Positions 23,915 to 31,752 of a DNA stretch of 44,606 bases are shown here, in pieces. The position numbers and the translations under genes are program-made. The stretch covers positions 1 through 44,606 of the forward strand of contig JAHWJY010000013.1 in assembly GCA_019348135.1 (NCBI GenBank), written 5' to 3'. This stretch comes from Actinomycetota bacterium (lineage in GTDB: Bacteria > Actinomycetota > Nitriliruptoria > Nitriliruptorales > Nitriliruptoraceae). The notes beneath the pieces were generated by a model. It was not told the origin of the DNA and searched no databases. It worked only from the letters and a program-made list of their open reading frames with translations. Position 1 is the stretch's first letter, and each line of letters starts with the position of its first letter.

Positions 23915-25104
23915 CTGCCTTCCAGTGGCACGGGTGGGTCGGCACGCTGCCGTCGGCGGACGAGCACGGCCGTGACGAGGTAGATGGCCCCGAAGGCGGC
24001 CCCGATCACCGCGAACATCGGACCCAGGCCGAGCAGCTGCGCCGTGCCGCCGGCGATGGGGGGCCCGAGGATCTTGCCGACGTCCAGACCCGCCAGGTAG
24101 ACCGTCGACGCGGCGCCCCGTGCCTGGTCGCCGGCGTCGGCCGTGTCGTCCATGACGAGCGCGCTGGACGCCACCCGGAGGACGCCACGGGTGAGCCCGA
24201 TCGTCCCCCAGGCGACGGCGAGCAGCACCCAGCGGCCCGTCAGGGACAGCGAGATCACCGCTGCGGCGTTGATCGCCACCATCCACGGCAGCGACCGGCG
24301 GTAGTCCACGAACCGGAACAGCGGCCCCGACAGGAACCGCACGACCGTCGCCGCGGCGCCGTGGACGCCGAAGAGCGTCCCGACCGCCGTGAGCGACAGC
24401 CCGATGGCGAGGGCGTGGATGGGGAAGAACGTGAGCAGCCCGCCGTTGACGAGAGCCACGTAGAACGCCACGGCGAAGGCGAGCCACACCGTCGGGGTGA
24501 CCGCCCGGAAGGCTGCCGTCACCGAGACGTCGTTGCTCCGGTCGCCGGCGACGACGGGGGCCGTGCCGCGCAGGATGCCGAGCAGCAGCACGCCCGCGAC
24601 CGCCGGTGCGGCGGCGATGATGAGGATGGCCGGCACGATGCCCAGGGCGTCCGCCAGCGGTCCGCCGGCGAAGCCGGCGACGGCGTACCCGGCGCCGGTG
24701 GCGCCGGTGTACCAGCCCATCACCGAGCCGGCGTTGGCGTTGCGTGGGTACCGCTCGAGCACGGCGGCCATGCCGGCGGTGGTGGCGACGCCGTACCCGG
24801 CGCCGTCGACGCCGAGCAGCACGGCGATGAGCAGCGGCGAGCCGGTCGTCGTGAGGAGCGCGAACGCGATCGCCATGGACACGCACCCGCCGGCCACGAG
24901 CCACGGGGCCCGGGCGCTCCGGTAGAGGGCCCCGGAGCCGAGCCGCGCGGCGAGCGCGGCCACCCCGTAGGTCATCGTGACCGTGCCGATGAGCGCGGCG
25001 GAGAGCCCGCGGAGTTCGAGGTACGGGCCGAGCACGACCTGGATGCTGCCCTCGCCGAGGGTGATGACGGCCGAAGCGGCGAACAGCGGGACCAGCGACC
25101 GCAT
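23905..25104 (-). CDS. MFS transporter (copy 2)
   Basis: The 399-residue protein has 12 helices. It was started at ATG 25104 (MRSLVPLFAASAVITLGEGS), the first good start after the GntR stop, although the Shine-Dalgarno is weak. It shows GSGALYRSARAPWLVAGG, SVMGWYTGATGAGYAVAG and SALVMDDTADAGDQARGAAS, matching the corresponding parts of the MFS protein at 18825-20099. The two are therefore probably paralogues with related cargo. It lies 52 bases after the GntR/FCD gene and is likely cotranscribed with it. Confidence 0.86.
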   Translation of the reverse strand: MRSLVPLFAASAVITLGEGSIQVVLGPYLELRGLSAALIGTVTMTYGVAALAARLGSGALYRSARAPWLVAGGCVSMAIAFALLTTTGSPLLIAVLLGVDGAGYGVATTAGMAAVLERYPRNANAGSVMGWYTGATGAGYAVAGFAGGPLADALGIVPAILIIAAAPAVAGVLLLGILRGTAPVVAGDRSNDVSVTAAFRAVTPTVWLAFAVAFYVALVNGGLLTFFPIHALAIGLSLTAVGTLFGVHGAAATVVRFLSGPLFRFVDYRRSLPWMVAINAAAVISLSLTGRWVLLAVAWGTIGLTRGVLRVASSALVMDDTADAGDQARGAASTVYLAGLDVGKILGPPIAGGTAQLLGLGPMFAVIGAAFGAIYLVTAVLVRRRQRADPPVPLEGSMV

Positions 25105-25156
25105 CGACAGCGGCCGTGCCTCGGTCGCCGAGGACGGAGCGGGCTCGGCCGGCAGG

Positions 25157-25873
25157 TCAGCCGCTCGCGCGGACGCGGGCCGCGGTGCGCCCGAGGTGGC
25201 GACGCATGATGGCCTGCGCCTGGTCGGGGTCGCGGTCGCGGATCGCCTTGACGAGCTTGCGGTGCTCCTTGGATCCCTCGATGCCCATCTCGGGGGCCCG
25301 ACTCTTGGCCTCACGGAGGGAGAGCTCCAGGGGATGGTGCAGCGGCTCCGTGAGCAGGCGGATGACCTCGTTGTGGGTCGCGTTGGCGAGCTGGGCGTGG
25401 AACTCGGCGGACAGCGCGACGTCGTAGTCGGCAGCGTCCTCGAGGGACGCCTCGGCACGCTCGCAGATCTCCTCGAGGACGGCGAGGTCGTCCTCCGTGG
25501 CGCGCTCGCACACCAGCGGCAGCATGCCGACCTCCAGGATCATGCGCGTCTCCGTGACGTCCGCAGGCGACACGGTGCGCATGAGCAGCATGTTCGAGAT
25601 GCCCTCGCCGACCGACCCCGTCCCCGGCGCGGTGACGAATGCGCCTCCTCCGGCACCCACACGGATCTGGACGAGCCCGTTGGCCTCCAGGACGCGGAGT
25701 GCGTCCCGGACCGTGACGCGGCTCACGCCGAAGAGATCGGTGAGCTCGCGCTCCGGCGGCAGGCGGTCTCCGGTGTTCAGACGGCCCGCGCGGATGGCCG
25801 CCTTGATCTGCTCGACGATCTCCGCGGAGACACGTCCGGCGTTCACCGGTTGGAACAGGTCCGTGCCGGTCAC
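25157..25873 (-). CDS. GntR-family transcriptional regulator, FCD (FadR-type) subfamily
   Basis: GTG 25873 was chosen because GGAGGT lies 6 bases upstream. Longer versions (25906) would run through operator E. The 238-residue protein has an N-terminal winged helix (about 14-80): IVEQIKAAIRAGRLNTGDRL, PPERELTDLFGVSRVTVRDA. An all-helical FCD ligand domain follows (about 105-230). H159 (FHAQLA), H204 (KEHRKL) and H226 (MRRHLG) fit the metal-binding histidines of FCD domains, which bind carboxylate ligands. Characterised relatives bind TGGT-N3-ACCA palindromes, and five such sites lie in this window, one at its own promoter. It is the probable local master regulator. Confidence 0.92.
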   Translation of the reverse strand: MTGTDLFQPVNAGRVSAEIVEQIKAAIRAGRLNTGDRLPPERELTDLFGVSRVTVRDALRVLEANGLVQIRVGAGGGAFVTAPGTGSVGEGISNMLLMRTVSPADVTETRMILEVGMLPLVCERATEDDLAVLEEICERAEASLEDAADYDVALSAEFHAQLANATHNEVIRLLTEPLHHPLELSLREAKSRAPEMGIEGSKEHRKLVKAIRDRDPDQAQAIMRRHLGRTAARVRASG

Positions 25874-25889
25874 GCGTGCACCTCCGACG

Positions 25890-25908
25890 GTCATATGGTA
25901 TGACACTT
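25890..25908. promoter_or_regulatory. FCD/GntR-type operator E (regulator and bicupin gene, divergent)
   Basis: TATGGT-ATG-ACACTT at 25894-25908 has one full half-site and a degenerate second half. A perfect palindrome GTCATA-TGG-TATGAC overlaps it at 25890-25904. It lies 16 bases upstream of the GntR GTG and 37 bases upstream of the bicupin ATG. TACAGT at 25913-25918 could be the -10 of the bicupin gene. Confidence 0.62.
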
Positions 25909-25945
25909 AGTCTACAGTAACGGCATCGACGAGGAGCATCGCACG

Positions 25946-26971
25946 ATGGGCGAGTCCGAGGGCCGCGTCTTCCTACGCGGCATCGTTTCCGAGAAGTACG
26001 CGCTCGACCAGATCCGCGAGGAGCAGCGCGCCGCCCCACGTGTCCGCGGCAACGAGGTCGTCGTCGACGACGCCTCGGTCGCCCACTCGGGGGACTCCAA
26101 GGACTCGAAGACCTGGTGGCGCATCGGCCCCGGTGACGAGCCGTTCCTCACCCAGAACCTGCAGGTCCACTTCGTCGAGATCCCCGCGGGGAAGTCCAAC
26201 CACGGGCACGGGCACCAGAACGAGGCGGTCTTCTACATCCTCGAGGGCTCGGGGTACGAGATCCACGACGACCAGAAGTACCCGTGGAAGCAGGGCGACG
26301 TCGTCATCGTCCACACCGACTCCGTGCACCGGCACTTCAACGACGGCGACGTGAAGGCCAAGGCGCTCGTCATGAAGGCCAAGTCCACGTGGATGTACTT
26401 CGGCCTCCTCCAGCAGGGCCGCAGCGGGCCGATCGAGAACGAGGACGAGTACGGCCCCCGCGAGGACTGGTCGCGCATCTGGACCCCCGGCGTCGAGGAC
26501 AAGAAGAAGGTCCTCTCCGAGGACGACGCCGAGTGGGAGCTCACGCCCGACGGCTGGATCCGGCACCGGCTGAACAAGGACATCGACGCCCGCGCGTTCA
26601 GCGTCGACATCTACGAGCAGAAGATCCCCGTCGGGAGCCGCTCCGGCAAGCACTGGCACATGTCCGACGAGGTGCTCTACGTCATCTCCGGTTCCGGCCG
26701 CTCGCTCCAGTGGGACGTCCAGCACGAGATCGCGGAACGGTTCTACGCCCGCATCAAGAAGGACCCGGTCGTCGCGGAGTTCAACGCCGACGACACCATC
26801 TACGTGCCGCAGAACACGGTGCACCAGTTCGAGAACACGGGCGACGAACCGCTGATCCTGCTGTCGGCCCAGAACCGACTGATCAAGTACCTCGGCTACG
26901 ACAAGACCGAGGTCCTGGAGCCGGCTCCCGAGTACGAGTCGGAGCACGCCGCGGTCGGCGCGGATGCCTGA
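25946..26971 (+). CDS. bicupin protein, possible ring-cleaving or other metal-dependent oxygenase
   Basis: The 341-residue protein has two cupins, each with complete metal ligands. The first has H86/H88/H90 and E93 (NHGHGHQNEAVFYILEGSG) with H128 (DSVHRHFN). The second has H236, H238 and E242 (GKHWHMSDEVLYVISGSG) with H293 (NTVHQFEN). Gentisate, salicylate and hydroxynaphthoate dioxygenases are bicupins of similar length but usually keep metal ligands in one domain only, so two intact sites are unusual. The ATG follows GAGGAG. It is divergent from the GntR/FCD gene and stands alone. The name is kept general because I find no exact family match. Confidence 0.8.
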   Translation: MGESEGRVFLRGIVSEKYALDQIREEQRAAPRVRGNEVVVDDASVAHSGDSKDSKTWWRIGPGDEPFLTQNLQVHFVEIPAGKSNHGHGHQNEAVFYILEGSGYEIHDDQKYPWKQGDVVIVHTDSVHRHFNDGDVKAKALVMKAKSTWMYFGLLQQGRSGPIENEDEYGPREDWSRIWTPGVEDKKKVLSEDDAEWELTPDGWIRHRLNKDIDARAFSVDIYEQKIPVGSRSGKHWHMSDEVLYVISGSGRSLQWDVQHEIAERFYARIKKDPVVAEFNADDTIYVPQNTVHQFENTGDEPLILLSAQNRLIKYLGYDKTEVLEPAPEYESEHAAVGADA

Positions 26972-27041
26972 CCCCCGGGTACGGGGGCGACGTCCCAGGA
27001 CGTGGGCAGCCGGCAGCATGGCCGTTCGACGGTCGGCGCGC

Positions 27042-27078
27042 CCCCGCTGGGGAGACGTGACGCCGCGACCCAGCGGGG
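27042..27078. repeat. inverted repeat CCCCGCTGGG/CCCAGCGGGG with nearby direct repeat
   Basis: A perfect 10-base inverted repeat (27042-27051 and 27069-27078) lies between the bicupin stop and the ATPase gene. The 13-base stretches at 27049-27061 and 27075-27087 (GGGGAGACGTGAC and GGGGTAACGTGAC) are direct repeats 26 bases apart with 11 of 13 matches. It may terminate the bicupin transcript or form an operator for the ATPase; there is no T tract. Confidence 0.4.
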
Positions 27079-27119
27079 TAACGTGACCTCGGTTCCCTGA
27101 CGTCGATCCGGAGGGGTCG

Positions 27120-28325
27120 GTGGCCCGCGCACCCGAGGACAACCCCTTCACCCCCGGGTTCGGCAACCTCCCGCGCGTGTTCGCGGGCCGCCGGCACGAG
27201 TTCGCCGACCTCGACCTGATGGTGGAACGGCTCGGCCGCGGCGTCTACGAGCAGGCCCGCCTCGTGACCGCGGACCGCGGGTTCGGCAAGACGACGCTGC
27301 TGCGCGAGTTCGAGGAGGAGCAGCTCGAGGCGGAGCGCTGGGTCGTGCGGGCGTCGGCCACCACCGGCGACGCGGTGATCGGCAGGCTCTGCCGCCAGCT
27401 CGCCGACCTGCTCGCGGCGCACGACCTCGGCGGGTCGCTGTCGCGACAGGCACGCGAGGCCCTGCAGCGGCTCGCGGGCCTGTCCATCGGCCCGGCCGGG
27501 GTGTCGGTGGAGCTGTCGCCGGCGCCCACGGCCGACCGCGGTGTCGAGCTCGAACGGCTCCTCGCGGCGGTCGCGCAGCTCGCGCGGGAGCACGGCACCG
27601 TGCTCCTCATGCTGGTCGACGAGGCCCAGAACATCGCGCTCGACGCGCTGGGCCAGCTGTTCCACGCGATCCAGGAGGTGCAGACCAAGATCGTGACGAC
27701 GCGCGACCCCGTGTCCCGGGCGACGCGACGCGAGGCGCTCCCGTTCGGGGTCGTGATCGCCGGACTGCCCGGGCTCGTCGGCCGCCTCCAGCAGGCGGGG
27801 TCGACCTTCGGGGAGCGCTCCAAGCCGCTGCCGCTGGCGCCGTTCGGCGACGCCGACATGCGCGAGGGCTTCCGGGCGCTCGTCCGGGAGGGCGGCGCCG
27901 ACATCGACGCCGAGGCGGTCGACGTGCTGATGGCGGGGTGTGGCGGCTACCCCTACTTCTTCCACGTGGTCGGCCACGAGGCGTGGAACGCCGGGACCGG
28001 GCGGGTCGTCACGGCCGCCGACGCCCGCGAGGGGGTGGCCGCCGCCCGGCCGCTCGTGGCCGAGCTCTACGAGCAGCGCCTCGCGGAGCTGGGACAGAAG
28101 CAGCGCGACTACCTCGTCGCCGCCGCGGCGGTGCCCGCGGAGGAACGGACGTCGTCCGAGGTCGCGATGGCGATCGGGGTCTCGACGGCCGCGCTCGGCT
28201 CGACCCTGCAGGCGCTGACCGACCGGCACGGGCTGCTGCGTCGCGGGGCCGAGGGGCGGCTCGTGTTCACCCTGACCGGCATGGACCGCTACCTCGCCGA
28301 GCGCGCCGAGGCGTCAGAGAAGTAA
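27120..28325 (+). CDS. AAA-type P-loop ATPase with C-terminal winged helix (Orc/STAND-like)
   Basis: GTG 27120 follows GGAGGGG. The 401-residue protein starts ARAPEDNPFTPGFGNLPRVF, then has Walker A in TADRGFGKTTLLREF (about 50-64) and Walker B in VLLMLVDEAQN (about 160-170). LPFGVVIAGLPGLVGRL supplies a sensor-like strand. The C-terminus (about 330-400) looks like a winged-helix domain, with TSSEVAMAIGVSTAALGSTL and GLLRRGAEGRLVFTL. Proteins of this type are common in actinobacteria and mostly uncharacterised. It lies 49 bases before a sirtuin gene. It is not related to GvpN. Confidence 0.8.
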   Translation: MARAPEDNPFTPGFGNLPRVFAGRRHEFADLDLMVERLGRGVYEQARLVTADRGFGKTTLLREFEEEQLEAERWVVRASATTGDAVIGRLCRQLADLLAAHDLGGSLSRQAREALQRLAGLSIGPAGVSVELSPAPTADRGVELERLLAAVAQLAREHGTVLLMLVDEAQNIALDALGQLFHAIQEVQTKIVTTRDPVSRATRREALPFGVVIAGLPGLVGRLQQAGSTFGERSKPLPLAPFGDADMREGFRALVREGGADIDAEAVDVLMAGCGGYPYFFHVVGHEAWNAGTGRVVTAADAREGVAAARPLVAELYEQRLAELGQKQRDYLVAAAAVPAEERTSSEVAMAIGVSTAALGSTLQALTDRHGLLRRGAEGRLVFTLTGMDRYLAERAEASEK

Positions 28326-28339
28326 CCTTACGTCTGTGA

Positions 28340-28369
28340 CCCTCCCCCCGGTGGGGAGGGGAGGAGGAG
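28340..28369 (+). promoter_or_regulatory. hairpin covering the sirtuin Shine-Dalgarno
   Basis: CCCTCCCC (28340-28347) pairs with GGGGAGGG (28353-28360) around a CCGGT loop. The right arm is part of the purine tract GGGGAGGGGAGGAGGAG that ends 5 bases before the sirtuin GTG at 28375. Folding would hide part of the ribosome binding site and could also attenuate readthrough from the ATPase gene. Confidence 0.4.
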
Positions 28370-28374
28370 CGCCG

Positions 28375-29148
28375 GTGACCGTCGCGGCCCTGACCCAGCT
28401 GCTCGCCGGCGCCACCCGGATCGTGGCCTTCACGGGCGCCGGCATCTCCACGGAGTCCGGGATCCCCGACTTCCGCTCGCCCGGAGGGATCTGGACCCGC
28501 TACGACCCGCGCGAGTTCACCTTCGACCGCTACGTCGTCTCGGCCGAGGTCCGTCGGCGGTCCTGGGCGATGCGCCGCGAGCTCCTCGCCGGCGCGCACG
28601 AGCCCAACGCCGCCCACCGCGCCCTCGCCGAGCTCGAGGACGCCGGCCGGCTCGTCGCGGTCGTCACCCAGAACACCGACGGCCTCCACCAGGCGGCCGG
28701 CTCCCGGGAGGTCGTCGAGATCCACGGCACGTCGCGGGCGGTGACGTGCATCGGCGAGCCGACGTCGGGGGTGCCGGCCGGCTGCGGCTTCCGCGCCCCG
28801 GCGTCGTGGGCCTTCGAGCGCATCGACGGCGGCGACGACGATCCGCGCTGCCCCGACTGCGACGGGCTGGTCAAGTCGGCGACCGTGAGCTTCGGACAGG
28901 CGATGTTCCCCGACGCGCTCGAGGCCGCGGCGGAGCACGCGACCTCCGCGGACGTGCTGCTGACCATCGGGTCCTCGCTGCAGGTCTACCCCGCGGCGGG
29001 CCTGCCGCAAGCGGCCAGGTCGGCGGGAGCGAGCCTCGCGATCGTGAACGACGAGCCGACGCCGTTCGACGCGCTGGCCGACGTCGTCGTCCGCGGCCGC
29101 GCCGGCGAGGTGCTCCCCGGTGCGGTCGCGGACGCGCTCGGCCGCTGA
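28375..29148 (+). CDS. NAD-dependent protein deacylase, sirtuin (Sir2/CobB type)
   Basis: GTG 28375 follows a long purine Shine-Dalgarno. The 257-residue product has the sirtuin blocks FTGAGISTESGIPDFRSPGG, TQNTDGLHQAAGS, catalytic His in VEIHGTSR, SFGQAMFP, and TIGSSLQVYPAAGLP. The zinc site is odd: CIGEPTSGVPAGC has 11 residues between the first two cysteines where CxxC is usual, while the second pair is normal (RCPDC). Sirtuins remove acyl groups from lysines at the cost of NAD. There is no phage- or defence-type fusion domain. Confidence 0.9.
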   Translation: MTVAALTQLLAGATRIVAFTGAGISTESGIPDFRSPGGIWTRYDPREFTFDRYVVSAEVRRRSWAMRRELLAGAHEPNAAHRALAELEDAGRLVAVVTQNTDGLHQAAGSREVVEIHGTSRAVTCIGEPTSGVPAGCGFRAPASWAFERIDGGDDDPRCPDCDGLVKSATVSFGQAMFPDALEAAAEHATSADVLLTIGSSLQVYPAAGLPQAARSAGASLAIVNDEPTPFDALADVVVRGRAGEVLPGAVADALGR

Positions 29149-29255
29149 CGGCCCACCGGCACGGATCCGACCGTTTCCCCTGCTCGATGCCCGGGTCCCG
29201 CGCGCGGTCGACCAACCTCCGCGACCGCACGGACGTCGGCCCGGAGCCCCGAAGT

Positions 29256-29271
29256 TGAGACACCCGTCTCA
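29256..29271. promoter_or_regulatory. palindrome TGAGAC-N4-GTCTCA upstream of the Liv-type operon
   Basis: A perfect 6-4-6 palindrome lies 70 bases before the first gene of the importer operon, in the 193-base gap after the sirtuin gene. It looks like a TetR- or GntR-type operator. The rest of the gap contains only GC-rich sequence without a clear promoter. Confidence 0.4.
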
Positions 29272-29341
29272 CCGGTCCGGTGGGCGGGGCGCGCGGCCGG
29301 CTCACTAGCGTCGTCGTAGGAACCGGCCGGGAGCGTTCGGG

Positions 29342-30109
29342 TTGAGCCTGCTGGAGATCGACCGCGTGGGCCTGCGCTTCGGGGGGATCGTCGCCCTCGA
29401 CGGCGTGTCCTTCGCGGTCGAGCGCGGCCAGATCTGCGGGTTGATCGGCCCCAACGGAGCGGGCAAGACCACCCTCTTCAACTGCGTCACGCGCCACTAC
29501 ACGCCCGACGAGGGGACGATCACCTACGACGGTCGGGACATCCTCACCGTCGAGCCGCACGAGGTCATCGGCCTCGGCATCGCCCGGACGTTCCAGAACC
29601 TCGGGCTGTTCGAGCTCATGACCGTGCGGGACAACGTGCTCGTCGGTGCCCACCACCGCATGACCGCGACCAACTTCGTGACGGCCCCGCTGCGGCTCCC
29701 CGGCGTGCGTGCCGAGGAGCGCCGGGTCCGGGCCGACGTCGACGCGCTGCTCGACCGGCTCGACCTGACCGCGGTGGCGGACCGGCCGGCACAGGGGCTG
29801 CCTCTGGGCACGCTCAAGCGCGTCGAGCTGGCGCGGGCGCTGGCCAGCCAGCCCCGGCTGCTGCTGCTCGACGAGCCGGCCAACGGTCTCAACCACGCGG
29901 AGGTCGAGGAGCTCCAGGACGTCGTCCTCCGGCTGCGCGAGGACTTCGACCTCACGGTGCTCGTCGTCGAGCACCACATGGCGTTCGTGATGTCGATCTC
30001 CGACGCCGTCGTGTGCCTCAACTTCGGTCAGGAGATCGCGAGCGGGACGCCCGACGAGATCCGCCAGGACCCGGCCGTGATCGAGGCCTACCTGGGACCG
30101 GACACGTGA
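29342..30109 (+). CDS. livG: branched-chain amino acid-type ABC transporter ATPase LivG
   Basis: A TTG start at 29342 follows GGGAG. The 255-residue protein has Walker A GPNGAGKTTLFNC, Walker B LLLLDEPANGLNHAEV and a diverged signature LPLGTLKRVELARAL, as LivG proteins usually have. The C-terminal EIASGTPDEIRQDPAVIEAY is the LivG tail. With the following four genes it forms a complete hydrophobic amino acid/amide/aromatic-acid-type uptake system. Confidence 0.93.
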   Translation: MSLLEIDRVGLRFGGIVALDGVSFAVERGQICGLIGPNGAGKTTLFNCVTRHYTPDEGTITYDGRDILTVEPHEVIGLGIARTFQNLGLFELMTVRDNVLVGAHHRMTATNFVTAPLRLPGVRAEERRVRADVDALLDRLDLTAVADRPAQGLPLGTLKRVELARALASQPRLLLLDEPANGLNHAEVEELQDVVLRLREDFDLTVLVVEHHMAFVMSISDAVVCLNFGQEIASGTPDEIRQDPAVIEAYLGPDT

Positions 30110-30123
30110 GGGGGGAGACGGCG

Positions 30124-30858
30124 GTGACGACGGGGGAACGCGACCTCCTGCTCGAGGTGCGTGGCCTGCACGCCACGTACGGCCAGGGCGCGGTGCTGCA
30201 CGGCATCGACTTCGACGTCCCGACCGGCGGCGTCGTGACGATCCTCGGCTCCAACGGGGCCGGCAAGACCACGACGCTGCGGGCGCTGTCCGGTGAGGTG
30301 TCCACGCGCGGGTCGATCCTCCTCGAGGGCGAGAACCTCGCCGGCCGGTCCACCGAGGCCATCGTCCGGCGCGGCGTCGCCCACGTCCCGCAGGGACGCG
30401 GCACGTTCGTGAACTTCACGGTCGAGGAGAACCTGCGGCTCGGCGCCCACCTCCGCAAGGACCGCGACGGCGTCCGCGCCGACATGGACCGGATGTACGA
30501 GCACTTCCCGGTCCTCGGCGAGCGGCGCGAGCAGCAGGCCGGGAGCCTGTCCGGCGGCGAGCAGCAGATGCTGGCGGTCGCCCGGGCACTGATGCTGCGG
30601 CCGCGGCTCCTCCTGCTCGACGAGCCGTCGCTCGGCCTCGCCCCGATGGTCACCCGCGAGCTGTTCGCCATCATCGGCGGCATCAACCGCGAGGAGAACA
30701 CCACGATCGTCGTCGTCGAGCAGAACGCCCGCCTCGCCCTCGACCTCGCCGACATGGCCTACGTCCTCGAGGCCGGACGCATCGTGATGGCCGGCACGCC
30801 CGAGGACGTCCGCGACGACGAGGCGATGGCCAGCGCGTACCTCGGCTACGCGGTCTAG
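30124..30858 (+). CDS. livF: branched-chain amino acid-type ABC transporter ATPase LivF
   Basis: GTG 30124 has GGGGGGAG 7 bases upstream, better than a GTG at 30106 that overlaps the livG stop. The 244-residue ATPase has LEVRGLHATYGQGAVLHG, Walker A GSNGAGKTTTLRAL, PQGRGTFVNFTVEENL, signature SLSGGEQQMLAVARAL and Walker B LLLLDEPSLGLAP, the LivF pattern. It pairs with LivG as the second ATPase. Confidence 0.93.
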   Translation: MTTGERDLLLEVRGLHATYGQGAVLHGIDFDVPTGGVVTILGSNGAGKTTTLRALSGEVSTRGSILLEGENLAGRSTEAIVRRGVAHVPQGRGTFVNFTVEENLRLGAHLRKDRDGVRADMDRMYEHFPVLGERREQQAGSLSGGEQQMLAVARALMLRPRLLLLDEPSLGLAPMVTRELFAIIGGINREENTTIVVVEQNARLALDLADMAYVLEAGRIVMAGTPEDVRDDEAMASAYLGYAV

Positions 30859-30866
30859 GAGGCGAC

Positions 30867-31748
30867 GTGGAGCTCTTCATCCAGCAGGTGATCAGTGGCC
30901 TCGCCACCGGGTCGATCTACGCGAGCCTCGCCGTGGCGCTCGTGCTGATCTACCGGTCCACCGACATCGTGAACTTCGCGCAGGGCGAGATGGCGATGTT
31001 CTCCGCCTACGTCGCCTGGGCGCTCATCGGCGCCGGCGTCCCGTTCTGGCCGGCGCTCCTCATCACGCTCGTGGGCTCGTTCATCGGTGGCCTCCTCGTC
31101 GAGCGCGTCGTCATCCGCCCCGTCGAGGGACGCCCCGAGCTGACGATCGTGATCGTCACGATCGGCCTGTTCATCTTCTTCAACGCGCTCGCCGGGTGGC
31201 TCTGGACCTACCAGGTGCGCGGCTTCCCGAGCCCGTTCCCGCAGCGGACGCTCGAGCTGGGACCCGTCCGGGCGGGGCTGCCGGCGCTCGGGATCGTGGC
31301 GGTCGTCGGCATCGTCGTGGGCCTGCTGTTCCTGCTGTTCCAGCGGACGAAGCTCGGGCTCACCATGCGCGCGGCCGCCGAGAACCCGGAGTCGAGCCGC
31401 CTCGTCGGCATCCGCGTCGGCTGGATGCTGGCGCTCGGATGGGGCCTCGCCGCCACGGTCGGGGCCGTCTCCGGCGTGCTGGTCGCACCGATCCTGTTCC
31501 TGTCGCCCAACATGATGGGCGCGGTGCTGATCTTCGCGTTCGCGGCCGCCACCCTCGGCGGGTTCGACAGCCCCGTCGGGGCGGTCGTCGGGGGCCTGAT
31601 CGTCGGCGTGAGCGAGAACCTCGCCGGCACGTACGTCGACGTCATCGGGGCCGACCTCAAGATCGTGATCCCGATGGCCATCATCGTGGGGGTGCTGCTC
31701 GTGAAACCCGCCGGCCTGTTCGGCAGCCCCGCCGTGGAACGGGTGTAG
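30867..31748 (+). CDS. livH: branched-chain amino acid-type ABC transporter permease LivH
   Basis: GTG 30867 follows AGGAGGCG, 8 bases after livF. The 293-residue membrane protein has some 8 helices. Family stretches are GLATGSIYASLAVALVLIYR, IVNFAQGEMAMFSAYVAW and TKLGLTMRAAAENPESSRLVG, the last being the cytoplasmic loop that meets the ATPases. AATLGGFDSPVGAVVGGL lies near the end. Confidence 0.93.
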   Translation: MELFIQQVISGLATGSIYASLAVALVLIYRSTDIVNFAQGEMAMFSAYVAWALIGAGVPFWPALLITLVGSFIGGLLVERVVIRPVEGRPELTIVIVTIGLFIFFNALAGWLWTYQVRGFPSPFPQRTLELGPVRAGLPALGIVAVVGIVVGLLFLLFQRTKLGLTMRAAAENPESSRLVGIRVGWMLALGWGLAATVGAVSGVLVAPILFLSPNMMGAVLIFAFAAATLGGFDSPVGAVVGGLIVGVSENLAGTYVDVIGADLKIVIPMAIIVGVLLVKPAGLFGSPAVERV

Positions 31749-31752
31749 CCGT

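Noticed and set aside
28340-28360. Hairpin after the ATPase gene as a terminator
   Set aside because: Its right arm is the sirtuin ribosome site and no T run follows. Regulation of translation is the better reading, though some termination is possible.
27120-29148. Anti-phage system made of ATPase plus Sir2
   Set aside because: The Sir2 protein is a normal-length, zinc-site-bearing deacylase without effector fusion, and no other defence or mobile genes are near. The evidence is too weak.
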